Source: Chloroflexota bacterium
GTDB lineage: Bacteria; Chloroflexota; Limnocylindria; P2-11E
Assembly: GCA_027310565.1 (NCBI GenBank)
Contig: DAIDAP010000023.1
Coordinates: 109,785 to 173,784, forward strand
DNA length: 64,000 nucleotides
Direction of reading: 5' to 3'
Below are positions 34,460 through 42,787 of the stretch, one piece after another (position 1 is the first letter of the stretch; every line of letters starts with the position of its first letter). Below the pieces are notes generated by a model, which searched no databases, was not told the DNA's origin, and worked only from the letters and a program-made list of their open reading frames with translations. The position numbers and the translations under genes were made by a program.

Positions 34460-36747
34460 GCCCGCTGCGCGTCACCAAGAGCCGCGACGAGTTCGAGGGC
34501 GAGATCTACGAGTCCACCGTCGTGGTCGAGGGCCGCGACCTCGCCGCGCCGCGCGACGGCGCCGCCGGCGACGAGGTCGGCCGCCCGCGCCCGCGCGTCG
34601 ACGGGCGCGCCCGCGTGACCGGCGCGGCGGTCTACACCCACGACCTGCACCTCGCCGGCATGCTCCACGCGGCGATCCTCCGCAGCCCGTACGCGCGCGC
34701 GCGGGTGAAGCGGGTCGACGCCTCGAAGGCCGAGGCGCTCCCGGGGGTGCGCGGCGTGCTGCATCGCTTCAACGCTCCGGAGGTCGAGTTCCGCCAGGAG
34801 AAGGCGCTCTTCCGCGACGAGGTCCGCTTCCTCGGGGACGAGGTCGCCGCCGTCGTCGCCGACAGCGAGGGGCTCGCGCGCTACGCGCTCACGCTCATAG
34901 CGGTCGAGTACGAGGTGCTCCCGCACGTCGTCGACCTCGAGGAGGCCGCGTCGCCGCGCGCGCCGAAGATCGATCCGGACGGGAACGTCCACGACGCGGG
35001 CTCGTACACGCGCGGCGACACTCGGCGCGCGCTCCGCGAGGCCGAGGCGACGATCGACGTCACCTACCGCACGTCCACGCAGATGCACAACGCGCTCGAG
35101 ACGCACGGCGCGGTCGCGTCGTGGGACGGCGAGCGGCTCACGGTGTGGGAATCGACGCAGTCGGTGTTCGGCGTCCGCAACATGCTGAAGGATGCGCTCG
35201 GGCTCGCCCCGGCGCAGGTGCGCGTGCTCTGCGAGCACATGGGCGGCGGCTTCGGCGCGAAGCTCGGCACGTACAAGTACGCGGTCATCGCGTCCCTCTT
35301 CTCGATGCGGCTCGGCCGGCCGGTGCGCTGCGTCCTCACGCGGCGCGAGGAGAACCTCGCCGCGGGCAACCGCTCCGCGACCCTGCAGCGGCTGCGCCTC
35401 GCCTCGTCGGGTGATCGCATCACCGCGATCGAGCACGAGACGTGGTCGAACTCGGGGCAGGGCCGCTGGGCGGCGAACCCGACCGGCCCGACGAACACCC
35501 TCTACGACGTCGCGAACGTGAGCTCGGTCGCGCACCGCGTGACGACGAACGCCGGTGCGCTCTCGGCGTTCCGCGCGCCGGGCTACGTCGAGGGCACGTT
35601 CGCCCTGGAGTCGGCGATCGACGAGCTCGCGCTGCGCATCGGCGTCGATCCGCTCGCGCTGCGGCGGCGCCACGCGCGCTCGCGGACCGATCCGCGCACC
35701 GGGAACCGGTACTCGCTGAAGCGGCTCCTGGACTGCTACACGATCGGCGCGAAGGAGATCGGCTGGAGCGAGCGCCGCGCCGGCGGGACGCGCGGCTCCG
35801 CGCCGCATCGGCGGCGGGGCCTCGGGATGGCGTCGCAGATCTGGGGCGGAGGCGGCGGCCCGCCCGCGTACGCCACGGTGCATTTCGAGACCGACGGCAC
35901 CGCGGTGCTGCGGGTGGGCGTGCAGGACATCGGCACCGGCACCCGCACCGCCGTCGCGCAGGTCTGTGCGGACGAGATCGGCCTGCGGCTCGACCAGGTC
36001 CGCGTGCGCCTCGGCGACACCGAGGCGCCGTACGGTCCCGGTTCCGGCGGGTCGGTCACGCTCGCGTCGATCGGCCCCGCCGTCCGACTCGCCGCGCACG
36101 ACGCGCGCGCGAAGGTGCTGCGGGCCGCCGCCGGGATCCTCGAGGTGCGCGCGCAGGAGCTGCGTCTCGAGCGCGGCATGGTCGTGAGCGAGGGGGCGCG
36201 CACGCCCCTCGGCGACGTGATGAAGAAGCTCGACAACAGCACGCTCATCGGCACCGGCCTGCGGCACCCGAACCCCGACGGGCTCGCGCTCAAGACCTTC
36301 GGGGCGCACTTCGCGAGGGTGGAGGTCGACCTGCGTACCGGCGAGATCTTCGTCGAGAAGATCGTCGCGGTGCACGACGTGGGCCGCATCGTGAACCCGC
36401 TGGCCGCCGCGTCGCAGGTGCAGGGCGGCATCGTCCAGGCGCTCGGGTTCGCGCTGACCGAGGAGCGGATCGTCGACCGCGGGCTGGGACGCGTGATGAA
36501 CGCGAACCTCGAGTGGTACGAGATCCCGACGGCCATGGACGTCCCGGAGATCGTCGTGCGCTTCGTCGGCGCTCCGGATCGGAGGGCCAACAACCTCGGG
36601 GCGAAGGGCCTCGGCGAGCCGCCGATCATCCCGGCCGCGGCCGCCGTCGCGAACGCCGTCGCCAACGCCACCGGCGCGCGCGTCCGCCACGCGCCGATGA
36701 CGCGCGCCCGCGTGCTCGCGGCGCTGAGCATGGCGGGGATCGCATGA
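34456..36747 (+). CDS. Molybdenum hydroxylase 1, molybdopterin-binding large subunit
   Basis: This 763-aa xanthine-oxidase-family large subunit has GGGFGAKLGTYK and SAFRAPGYVEGTFALESAIDEL (Mo-pterin contacts), VGVQDIGTGTRTAVAQVCAD and the active-site Glu in NLGAKGLGEPPIIPAAAAVANAV. The AYxCSFR loop of aerobic CO dehydrogenase is absent, so it is not CoxL. It most resembles the YagR/PaoC aldehyde-oxidoreductase and xanthine-dehydrogenase-like group. Substrate is unknown; aldehydes or N-heterocycles are typical. Confidence 0.9.
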   Translation: MSPLRVTKSRDEFEGEIYESTVVVEGRDLAAPRDGAAGDEVGRPRPRVDGRARVTGAAVYTHDLHLAGMLHAAILRSPYARARVKRVDASKAEALPGVRGVLHRFNAPEVEFRQEKALFRDEVRFLGDEVAAVVADSEGLARYALTLIAVEYEVLPHVVDLEEAASPRAPKIDPDGNVHDAGSYTRGDTRRALREAEATIDVTYRTSTQMHNALETHGAVASWDGERLTVWESTQSVFGVRNMLKDALGLAPAQVRVLCEHMGGGFGAKLGTYKYAVIASLFSMRLGRPVRCVLTRREENLAAGNRSATLQRLRLASSGDRITAIEHETWSNSGQGRWAANPTGPTNTLYDVANVSSVAHRVTTNAGALSAFRAPGYVEGTFALESAIDELALRIGVDPLALRRRHARSRTDPRTGNRYSLKRLLDCYTIGAKEIGWSERRAGGTRGSAPHRRRGLGMASQIWGGGGGPPAYATVHFETDGTAVLRVGVQDIGTGTRTAVAQVCADEIGLRLDQVRVRLGDTEAPYGPGSGGSVTLASIGPAVRLAAHDARAKVLRAAAGILEVRAQELRLERGMVVSEGARTPLGDVMKKLDNSTLIGTGLRHPNPDGLALKTFGAHFARVEVDLRTGEIFVEKIVAVHDVGRIVNPLAAASQVQGGIVQALGFALTEERIVDRGLGRVMNANLEWYEIPTAMDVPEIVVRFVGAPDRRANNLGAKGLGEPPIIPAAAAVANAVANATGARVRHAPMTRARVLAALSMAGIA

Positions 36748-36760
36748 GCGGGGCGCGACG

Positions 36761-37732
36761 GTGAGCCTCTTCTCGTACACGAAGCCGCGGGCGCTGTCGG
36801 AGGCGCTCCGTCTGCTCCGCGGCGGGGCCACCGCGCTCGCCGGCGGCACCGATCTCGTCACGCTGGTCCGTCACGGCGTCGCGCGGCCGGAACGGCTCGT
36901 CGACCTCACCGGCATCGAGGGGCTCCGCGGCTGGAGCCGTGAGAAGGGGAAGGGCATCCGCATCGGCGCGCTCACGCCCCTCGCCGACCTCGAGACGTCG
37001 GCGCAGCTCGCCAAGCTGCTGCCGATCGTGCGCGAGTCCCTGCGCGACGCGGCGACGCCCCAGATCCGCAACGTGGGCACCGTCGGCGGCAACCTGCTCC
37101 AGCGCAACCGCTGCTGGTACTTCCGCGACGAGGGCGTGCCCTGCTGGCTCAAGGGCGGGACGCGCTGCTTCGCGGTCGACGGCGAGAGCCGCTACCACGC
37201 GGTCGTCGGCGCGCACGAGTGCTGGATGGTGTCCCCGTCGGACCTCGCGCCGGCGCTCATCGCGTGCGACGCGGAGATCGAGGTCGCCTCGAGCCTCGGC
37301 AGGCGGCGCATGAAGCTCGCCGACCTGTTCGTCGCGCCGCAGGGGAAGCGACGGCGCGAGCACGCGCTGCGCGAGGGCGAGCTCGTCGCCGCGGTGCGCG
37401 TCCCCGAGGGCGCGCTCGAGCGCCGCGGGACCTACCTCAAGGCCATGGAGCGCAAGGCCTGGTCGTTCGCGATCGTCTCGGTCGCCGCGTCGGCGCGCAT
37501 CCGCGAGGGCAGGGCGCGTGACGTGCGCGTCGTCCTCGGCGGCGTGGCGCCGGTGCCCTGGCGCGTCGCGGCGGCGGAGAAGCAGCTCGAGGGAACGGCG
37601 CTCGACGACAACGCGTGCCTCGCCGCCGCGGACACGCTCCTCGACGGCGCGACGCCCCTGCGCGACAACGGGTACAAGGTGACGCTCGCCCGCGAGCTCG
37701 TGCGCCGCGCGCTCCGCAGTCTCGCCGGCTGA
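36761..37732 (+). CDS. Molybdenum hydroxylase 1, FAD subunit with four-Cys insert
   Basis: This 323-aa CoxM/PaoB-like subunit has the FAD-binding motifs LAGGTDLVTLVRHG and NVGTVGGNLLQRNRC. Four cysteines at 118, 128, 136 and 154 lie in an insert right after the FAD motif, as in E. coli PaoB (YagS), where they hold a [4Fe-4S] cluster. It should be the electron outlet of the complex. GTG 36761 starts it, 13 nt after the large subunit. Confidence 0.9.
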   Translation: MSLFSYTKPRALSEALRLLRGGATALAGGTDLVTLVRHGVARPERLVDLTGIEGLRGWSREKGKGIRIGALTPLADLETSAQLAKLLPIVRESLRDAATPQIRNVGTVGGNLLQRNRCWYFRDEGVPCWLKGGTRCFAVDGESRYHAVVGAHECWMVSPSDLAPALIACDAEIEVASSLGRRRMKLADLFVAPQGKRRREHALREGELVAAVRVPEGALERRGTYLKAMERKAWSFAIVSVAASARIREGRARDVRVVLGGVAPVPWRVAAAEKQLEGTALDDNACLAAADTLLDGATPLRDNGYKVTLARELVRRALRSLAG

Positions 37733-37737
37733 CGGGC

Positions 37738-38520
37738 ATGAGACCGACCGAGGCCGAGCTCGTCGCCGCTATCGAGGCCACACTCCACTTCTATCCGCCC
37801 GTGCCGGGGCTCGCCGAGGATCTCGGTGTCCCGGGCGTGCGTGGGCGGGTGACGGCCCTGTCGCATCCGCTCGCGAACCTCGTCGGCATGGCCCGCCTGG
37901 CCGAGGGCGACGCCGACGCGACGATCGCGCGCGCGAAGGAGCGCTTCGGCGGCAGGGCGTTCGGCTGGATCACCGGGCCGAGCACCACGCCGCGCGACCT
38001 CCCGCGGCGGCTGGAGGCCGCGGGTCTGCGTCATGAGGACCGCATCGCGGGCATGGCCGTGACGGACCTCGCCCTGCCGATCGTCCCGAACGAGTCGGTC
38101 CGCGTCCGCGAGGTGGCGCCGGCCGACGCAGCGCGCGAGACCGCGATGATGGGCCGCGCGTACGGGATGCCCGAGGACGTCGCCGCGTTCTTCGCGGGGC
38201 TCCTCGCGCCGGGCGGGCCGATCCGCGCGCGCGGGTACTTCGCGTACCTCGACGGCGAGCGGCCCGTCGCCTGGAGCTACCTCGTGGACGTGCCCGATTC
38301 GCCGATCGTGCTGCTCGGCGGCGCCGCGACGCTGCCCGAGGCGCGCGGGCACGGGATCTACACGACCCTGGTGAAGCGCCGTCTCGACGACGCGCGCGCC
38401 GACGGGCGGACGGCGGCCATCATCCAGGCCGACCGGAACACCTCCGCGCCGATCTGCGCGAAGCTCGGGTTCCGCGAGCTCTGCTCGCTCGAGTTCTTCG
38501 CCTGGTCGCCGACCCGGTGA
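37738..38520 (+). CDS. GNAT-family N-acetyltransferase-like protein
   Basis: The C-terminal 130 residues form a GNAT fold with the acetyl-CoA motif LLGGAATLPEARGHGIYTTLVKRR near residue 195 and ADRNTSAPICAKLGFREL near the end. The N-terminal half is less conserved and may be a second, degenerate GNAT domain. The target is unknown. It begins 5 nt after the FAD subunit, so it is in the hydroxylase operon. Confidence 0.82.
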   Translation: MRPTEAELVAAIEATLHFYPPVPGLAEDLGVPGVRGRVTALSHPLANLVGMARLAEGDADATIARAKERFGGRAFGWITGPSTTPRDLPRRLEAAGLRHEDRIAGMAVTDLALPIVPNESVRVREVAPADAARETAMMGRAYGMPEDVAAFFAGLLAPGGPIRARGYFAYLDGERPVAWSYLVDVPDSPIVLLGGAATLPEARGHGIYTTLVKRRLDDARADGRTAAIIQADRNTSAPICAKLGFRELCSLEFFAWSPTR

Positions 38521-38595
38521 ACGCCGCGCGCGGCCGGCGGCGGAGGGCCGCGTCGGCGTGGCGAAGCGCTCGCTGACCAGCGCGCAGCCGGAAAC

Positions 38596-38726
38596 CACCA
38601 CGGCGCTGAGCACGTCTCGCTGTGGTGTGCCGCTCCGCTCGGCGCGCCACGCTCGACGGCGACCCGGACTGGGCGCTCGTCGAGCGCATCATCCGCGACG
38701 CGTACGAGACGGTGGCGCGACGGTGA
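38596..38726 (+). pseudogene. Remnant of a MmcQ/YjbR-family gene
   Basis: One frame reads HHGAEHVSLWCAAPLGA, the next TLDGDPDWALVERIIRDAYE, ending at a TGA at 38724-38726. Both pieces match consecutive parts of the YjbR/MmcQ DNA-binding-like fold, but the segment between them is missing and the frame changes. No start codon or N-terminal half is present. It looks like the 3' remains of a deleted gene. Confidence 0.45.
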
Positions 38727-38732
38727 GGCGTC

Positions 38733-39158
38733 TCAGCCGATGCGGGGCTTCGTCTCCGTCGGGTCGATGATCCGCAGTCCCTTGAAGTACGTCCGGTAGA
38801 ACCCGCGGTCGCGCGTGAGGAGTCGGTCCGCCTGCGTCGTCGCATGCGCGCCGATGAGGAAGTCCGCGATCACACGCTCGCGCTCACCCCCGCGTCGCCG
38901 GTATTCCCTCCAGGCCTCGCCCGCCGCGCCCGCCGCCGCCTCGCTCGTGGCGCTGAACTCGATCGCGACGTCGGTCAGCGCCGCACGTGCCGCCGCGGCC
39001 GATGGGAACAGCCCGATGACCTCGGCCCACACGATGTCGCATGCGACGACGCTGCCGTCGGCGAGCGCCTCGCGGAGTCGTTGAGCGGAGCTCGTGCCGA
39101 AGCGCGCGTCGGCGCCGAAGACATCGACCAGGACGCTCGTGTCGATGGCCGTGATCAC
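38733..39158 (-). CDS. vapC: PIN-domain toxin (VapC family), partner of AbrB-type antitoxin
   Basis: This 141-aa RNase toxin has all four acidic residues: D6 (TAIDTSVLVD), E46 (VWAEVIGL), D99 (IADFLIGAHA) and D117 (LTRDRGFYRTYFKGL). That makes it the intact PIN toxin of the window. It overlaps the antitoxin gene by 4 nt and is downstream of it, the standard order. It should cleave a specific RNA, often tRNA or rRNA, when the antitoxin is lost. Confidence 0.9.
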   Translation of the reverse strand: MITAIDTSVLVDVFGADARFGTSSAQRLREALADGSVVACDIVWAEVIGLFPSAAAARAALTDVAIEFSATSEAAAGAAGEAWREYRRRGGERERVIADFLIGAHATTQADRLLTRDRGFYRTYFKGLRIIDPTETKPRIG

Positions 39159-39433
39159 GCGTCTTCCTGCCGGCGTCGCTCACGACGACGGGCCGGTGAC
39201 TGAGCGATGGCATCCGGGCGGCCGCGAAGGTCCTCTACGACGCGGTCCGTGGGGCCGACGGCCTTGAGGATGCCGAACGCGCGCTGGACCGGATCCTCGC
39301 TCACGATCTTGCTCGCCACGAGCCGACCTCCCTCTTCCTGTACGTCCAGGACTTGCCCCGGGCGGATGCCAAGGCGCCCGCGTACTGCCTTGGGGATCGT
39401 GATCTGCCCTTTCTCGGAGACACGCGTCCTCAT
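39155..39433 (-). CDS. vapB: AbrB/SpoVT-type antitoxin
   Basis: This 92-aa protein has an N-terminal swapped-hairpin AbrB domain (RTRVSEKGQITIPKAVRGRLGIRPGQVLDV), which binds DNA as a dimer. A C-terminal tail would neutralise the PIN toxin. The ATG at 39433 is 6 nt behind a -10 box, so the mRNA is probably leaderless. A palindrome between the promoter boxes fits autorepression. Confidence 0.9.
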   Translation of the reverse strand: MRTRVSEKGQITIPKAVRGRLGIRPGQVLDVQEEGGRLVASKIVSEDPVQRAFGILKAVGPTDRVVEDLRGRPDAIAQSPARRRERRRQEDA

Positions 39434-39439
39434 ACCGCG

Positions 39440-39469
39440 ATGGTAGGAATTCCGATCGGATCCGTCCAA
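39440..39469 (-). promoter_or_regulatory. Promoter and palindromic operator of the vapBC pair
   Basis: On the minus strand TTGGAC (39464-39469) and TACCAT (39440-39445) are separated by 18 nt. The spacer contains the perfect 10-bp palindrome TCCGATCGGA (39451-39460), flanked by GGATCC and GGAATTCC. Binding of the AbrB-type antitoxin there would block RNA polymerase. Confidence 0.65.
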
Positions 39470-39505
39470 CCGCAGGCAGCGCGTCTGGGCCGGCGATGCC
39501 CGCGC

Positions 39506-39628
39506 TCAGCCCCCGGAGAGCTCAGGGATCACGTGCACGATGTCGCCGTCCTTCAGCGTCGCCTCCTCCCAGCCGAGCAGGCGCGCGTCGTGGTCGTTCA
39601 CGTGACGCCCGGCGCCGGCGGAACTCAT
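39506..39628 (-). CDS. Truncated MoaD/ThiS-like C-terminal peptide overlapping the sigma gene
   Basis: A 40-codon frame begins with an ATG that overlaps the stop of the ECF42 sigma gene (ATGA). It encodes [21 protein letters not shown] and ends [11 protein letters not shown], the C-terminal half of a MoaD/ThiS sulfur-carrier protein with its Gly-Gly tail. The first half of the beta-grasp fold is missing. It is either a remnant that happens to be coupled to the sigma gene or a tiny expressed carrier-like peptide. Confidence 0.5.
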   Translation of the reverse strand: MSSAGAGRHVNDHDARLLGWEEATLKDGDIVHVIPELSGG

Positions 39629-40875
39629 CGGCCCCGCTCGATCTCCGGGCTGCGCCGGGGGGACACACCTGCTGCAGCGTCGATGCGCCGCTCGAGGAGC
39701 GCGCGCTCGGCGGGATTCTCGGTGAGCTCGAGCGCCCGCCGGTCCGCGGCGCGGGCGTCGTCGGCGCGGCCGAGCTGCCGGAGCAGCTCGGCCCGGGTCG
39801 CGTGGAAGAGGTGATAGCCATCCAGGCTCTCGGCGAGGGCGTCGACCTCCCGCAAGGCTTGCTCCGGACCGGCCACCTGGCCGAGCGCGATGGCGCGGTT
39901 GAGCCGCACGACGGGGGTGTCGCTGTAGGCGAGGAGCGCGTCGTAGGCGCGGAGGATCTCCGGCCACCGCGTCCCCTCCCACGACGGCGCCTCCGCGTGC
40001 GCGAGCGCGATGAGCGCCTGCAGCTGATACGGGCCCGGTCGCTCGGGCCTGAGGAAGCGGCCGACGAGCGCTCGCGCGTCGTCGATCTTCGCGCGGTCCC
40101 AGAGGGAGCGGTGCTGGTCCTTCAGCAGCACCATGTCCCCCCGCGCGTCGAAGCGCGCCGCGGCCCGCGCGAGGTGCAGTCGCATGAGCGCGAGCAGGCC
40201 GAGCGCCTCCGGCTCGTCCGGAAGGAGCTCGACGACGAGCGACGCGAGCCACTCCGCCTCCGTCGCGAGGTCGCGGTCCTGCGCGCCGCGCCGGCCGGTC
40301 GCGAGGTAGCCCTCGTTGAACATGAGGTAGAGCACCGCGAGCACCTCGTCGAGGCGCTCGGCGAGCTCCGCGCGCTCCGGGACCCGGAACGGGATCCTCG
40401 CATCGACGATCTTGCGCTTCGCCCGCACGAGCCGCTGAGCGATCGTCGTCTCACTCGCGAGGAAGGCCCGCGCGATCTCGGCGGTCGTGAGCCCGCAGAC
40501 GGACCGCAGCGTGAGCGCGAGCTGCGCCTCGCGCGCGAGGGCGGGGTGGCAGCAGGTGAAGATGAGCTCGAGCCGCTCGTCGCGCATGGCCCCTCCGTCA
40601 GGGAGCTCTCGCGTCGCGGAGCTCCCCGGTGTCTCTTCGAGCGCCGCGATGTTCTCCTGATACCGCTTCGCGCGGCGCAGCCGGTCGATGCCTTTCCGCC
40701 GCGCCGTCGTCAGGAGCCACGCGCCGGGGTTGTACGGCACGCCCTCGCGCGGCCAGTGCTCGAGCGCGGCGACGAGCGCGTCCTGCACGCACTCCTCCGC
40801 GAGGTCGAAGTCGCGGAGGCTCCTGGTGAGGGACGCGGTGAGCCGTCCCGCCTCCGCGCGGAAGACGGCGGCCAC
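39625..40875 (-). CDS. ECF42-type RNA polymerase sigma factor
   Basis: This 416-aa sigma factor has a region 2 ([34 protein letters not shown]), a region 4 ([27 protein letters not shown]) and a long C-terminal extension of about 220 residues with TPR-like helices, the ECF42 layout. ECF42 factors are found with YCII/DGPF proteins and no ordinary anti-sigma factor, as here, where two YCII genes lie directly upstream. The GTG at 40875 is 28 nt after the nearest YCII gene. Confidence 0.88.
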   Translation of the reverse strand: MAAVFRAEAGRLTASLTRSLRDFDLAEECVQDALVAALEHWPREGVPYNPGAWLLTTARRKGIDRLRRAKRYQENIAALEETPGSSATRELPDGGAMRDERLELIFTCCHPALAREAQLALTLRSVCGLTTAEIARAFLASETTIAQRLVRAKRKIVDARIPFRVPERAELAERLDEVLAVLYLMFNEGYLATGRRGAQDRDLATEAEWLASLVVELLPDEPEALGLLALMRLHLARAAARFDARGDMVLLKDQHRSLWDRAKIDDARALVGRFLRPERPGPYQLQALIALAHAEAPSWEGTRWPEILRAYDALLAYSDTPVVRLNRAIALGQVAGPEQALREVDALAESLDGYHLFHATRAELLRQLGRADDARAADRRALELTENPAERALLERRIDAAAGVSPRRSPEIERGR

Positions 40876-40903
40876 CGCGTCGCTCGTGACCGTCGCGATA
40901 GCC

Positions 40904-41245
40904 CTAGGGCTCCAGGACGGGCCGGATCTCGACGCCGCCCGCCGGCCAGGTCTTCGCGACGCGGATGGCCTCGTCGAGGTCGGCGACCTCGATCACCGCG
41001 TAGCCGCCGACCTGCTCCTTCGCCTCGATGAACGGCCCGTCGGTGACGATCAACCGCCCGTTCACGCGGCGCACGGTCCGCGCGGTGCCGCTCGGCCGGA
41101 GCTCGCGTCCGCCGGTGATGACGCCCTTGCGGACCTGCTCGTCCCACCACCGGCCGACCTCCGCGTAGTCGCGCTCCATCTCTTCCTTGGTGACGCGCTG
41201 CGTCCACGTCTCGTCGTCGAAGAAGAGGAACATGTACCTGGCCAT
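40904..41245 (-). CDS. YCII-family (DGPF) protein
   Basis: This 113-aa protein has the DGPF motif ([21 protein letters not shown]) and the YCII fold. Such proteins occur as satellites of ECF42 sigma factors, possibly as sensors or small enzymes; their biochemical role is not settled. It starts 9 nt after the other YCII gene on the same strand. Confidence 0.88.
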   Translation of the reverse strand: MARYMFLFFDDETWTQRVTKEEMERDYAEVGRWWDEQVRKGVITGGRELRPSGTARTVRRVNGRLIVTDGPFIEAKEQVGGYAVIEVADLDEAIRVAKTWPAGGVEIRPVLEP

Positions 41246-41254
41246 CTCGTCCTC

Positions 41255-41587
41255 CTAGCGCTCGACGATCGGACGGACCTCGACCCCCTGGCCCGGCCAC
41301 GTCTTCGCGAGCTCGAGCGCCGCCGCCATGTCCGGCGCCTCGATGATGCTGAAGCCGCCGATCGCCTCCTTCGCCTCGACGAACGGACCGTCCACGACGG
41401 TGACCTTGCCTCTCGCGTTGCGGACGGTCGTCGCGGTCCGCGTCGGCTGCAGCTCCTCGCCGCCGTAGACGAAGTGGGCGCGGTTCGTCTCGAACCATCT
41501 GAAGATCTCGGCGTAGACCTTCTGGCTCTCGGGCGTGGGCTCGTACTCGGTCTGGTCGCCGAAGTAGAGGAACGCGAACTTCGCCAT
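41255..41587 (-). CDS. Second YCII-family (DGPF) protein
   Basis: This 110-aa paralog of the neighbouring protein has VVDGPFVEAKEAIGGFSIIEA and the N-terminal strand KFAFLYFGDQTEYEP. ATG 41587 is preceded by GGGAGGG about 5 nt upstream. It is the first gene of the YCII-YCII-ECF42 operon. Confidence 0.88.
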   Translation of the reverse strand: MAKFAFLYFGDQTEYEPTPESQKVYAEIFRWFETNRAHFVYGGEELQPTRTATTVRNARGKVTVVDGPFVEAKEAIGGFSIIEAPDMAAALELAKTWPGQGVEVRPIVER

Positions 41588-41665
41588 CTCCGCCCTCCCT
41601 GGGCCGTTCTCCCCCATACGACGCTCGGGAGGAGCGATCCTCGACAGCCTAGCGAGGACGAGGGA

Positions 41666-42271
41666 TCACGACCGCGTCGGCGCCTTCTTCGGCCACCCGC
41701 CGGTGGGCACGTCGCCGCGCTCCAGCGCGAGCAGACGCCGCTTCGCGTCGAGACCGCCGGCGTACCCGCCGAGCGTGCCGTCGGAGGCCAGGATGCGGTG
41801 GCAGGGGACGACGATGGGGAGGGGGTTCGCGGTGAGCGCCTGGCCAGCCGCGCGGAAGGCCTTCGCGCTCCCGGCCCGCGCGGCCACCCCGGCGTAGGTG
41901 CTCACCGCGCCGAAGGCCACGCGCGCCGTCGCGCCGAGGATCCGCCGCTGGAAGTCGGTGAGCGGCGACAGGTCCACCGCCACGTCGAAGGCGCGTCGCC
42001 GGCCGGCGAAGTACTGGTCGAGCTCGCGGGCCACCGCGTCGGCGCGCCGCGGATCGGGCAGCACGCCCGGGCCGTACGCGCGGACGATGCGCCGCAGGTC
42101 GACCTCGGGCGCCTCCGCCCCGTAGTGGATCGCGAGCACGCCCTTCGGGCCGACGGCGATCCAGAGCGGACCGAGCGGCGAGTCGACGACGCGGTACCCG
42201 ACCGTCGCGAGGCCCGCGCGGCGCGCGCGGGAGACCAACCGCTCGCGCGCCTCCGTCACCAGATCGTTCAT
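41666..42271 (-). CDS. ogt: Methylated-DNA--[protein]-cysteine S-methyltransferase
   Basis: It removes alkyl groups from O6-alkylguanine by irreversible transfer to Cys. The active site is NPLPIVVPCHRILASDGTLGGYAGG near residue 150, and the helix-turn-helix region TYAGVAARAGSAKAFRAAGQAL precedes it. At 201 aa it has the N-terminal domain of Ogt/Ada-C type. The gene overlaps the end of the ECF sigma gene upstream by 4 nt, so both are on one mRNA. Confidence 0.92.
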   Translation of the reverse strand: MNDLVTEARERLVSRARRAGLATVGYRVVDSPLGPLWIAVGPKGVLAIHYGAEAPEVDLRRIVRAYGPGVLPDPRRADAVARELDQYFAGRRRAFDVAVDLSPLTDFQRRILGATARVAFGAVSTYAGVAARAGSAKAFRAAGQALTANPLPIVVPCHRILASDGTLGGYAGGLDAKRRLLALERGDVPTGGWPKKAPTRS

Positions 42272-42729
42272 CGCATCGCCTCCCGCACCTTCTTCATCGC
42301 CTCCGCGACGCGCGAGCGCGCCGCGTCCTCACTGCAGTCGAGCGTCCGCGCGACCTCCGCGTACTCGAGGCCCTGCACCTTGCGCAGGACGAACGCCGCG
42401 CGCTGCCCCGGCGGCAGCACCCGGACCGCGGCCGCGAGGTCCGCCAGCGAGGCGCCGTCGCGCTCCGGCGCCGCGAGCCCCAGGTCGTCCATCCGCACGA
42501 GCCTCCTCGCCCGCCGCGCCCGGTCGATCGCCTTGTTCGTGGCGATGCGGTACAGCCAGGCACGCTCCCGACCCCGCCGCGGCGGGGGCCAGCCCCGGAA
42601 CGCCGCGAGGAACGTCTCCTGGTACACGTCGTCGGCGTCGTCGCGGTCGCCTGTCAGGCGAAGGGCGTACGCGAAGATCTCGCGCTCGTGGCGCTGCAGC
42701 AGCTCGCCGAACGTGAGCGGCGCCGTCAT
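42268..42729 (-). CDS. ECF-type RNA polymerase sigma factor
   Basis: This 153-aa short sigma factor has region 2 (REIFAYALRLTGDRDDADDVYQETFLAAF and RAWLYRIATNKAIDRAR) and region 4 (LPPGQRAAFVLRKVQGLEYAEVARTLDCSEDAARSRV). No anti-sigma gene is adjacent on the same strand; instead it is coupled to ogt. ATG 42729 is used; an ATG three codons upstream is possible. Confidence 0.88.
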   Translation of the reverse strand: MTAPLTFGELLQRHEREIFAYALRLTGDRDDADDVYQETFLAAFRGWPPPRRGRERAWLYRIATNKAIDRARRARRLVRMDDLGLAAPERDGASLADLAAAVRVLPPGQRAAFVLRKVQGLEYAEVARTLDCSEDAARSRVAEAMKKVREAMR

Positions 42730-42773
42730 CCCGATCATTACAACGCTGACACGACGGCGCGCGTGGGATGTCG

Positions 42774-42779
42774 TACAGT
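42774..42779 (+). promoter_or_regulatory. -10 box of a leaderless promoter for the lipoprotein gene
   Basis: TACAGT lies 8 nt before the ATG at 42788. The gap of 58 nt to the divergent sigma factor must hold both promoters. Confidence 0.45.
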
Positions 42780-42787
42780 CCGACCGG

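Noticed and set aside
34456..36747. Aerobic CO dehydrogenase large subunit (CoxL) identity
   Set aside because: The AYxCSFR active-site loop is absent here and also in the second large subunit at 48517.
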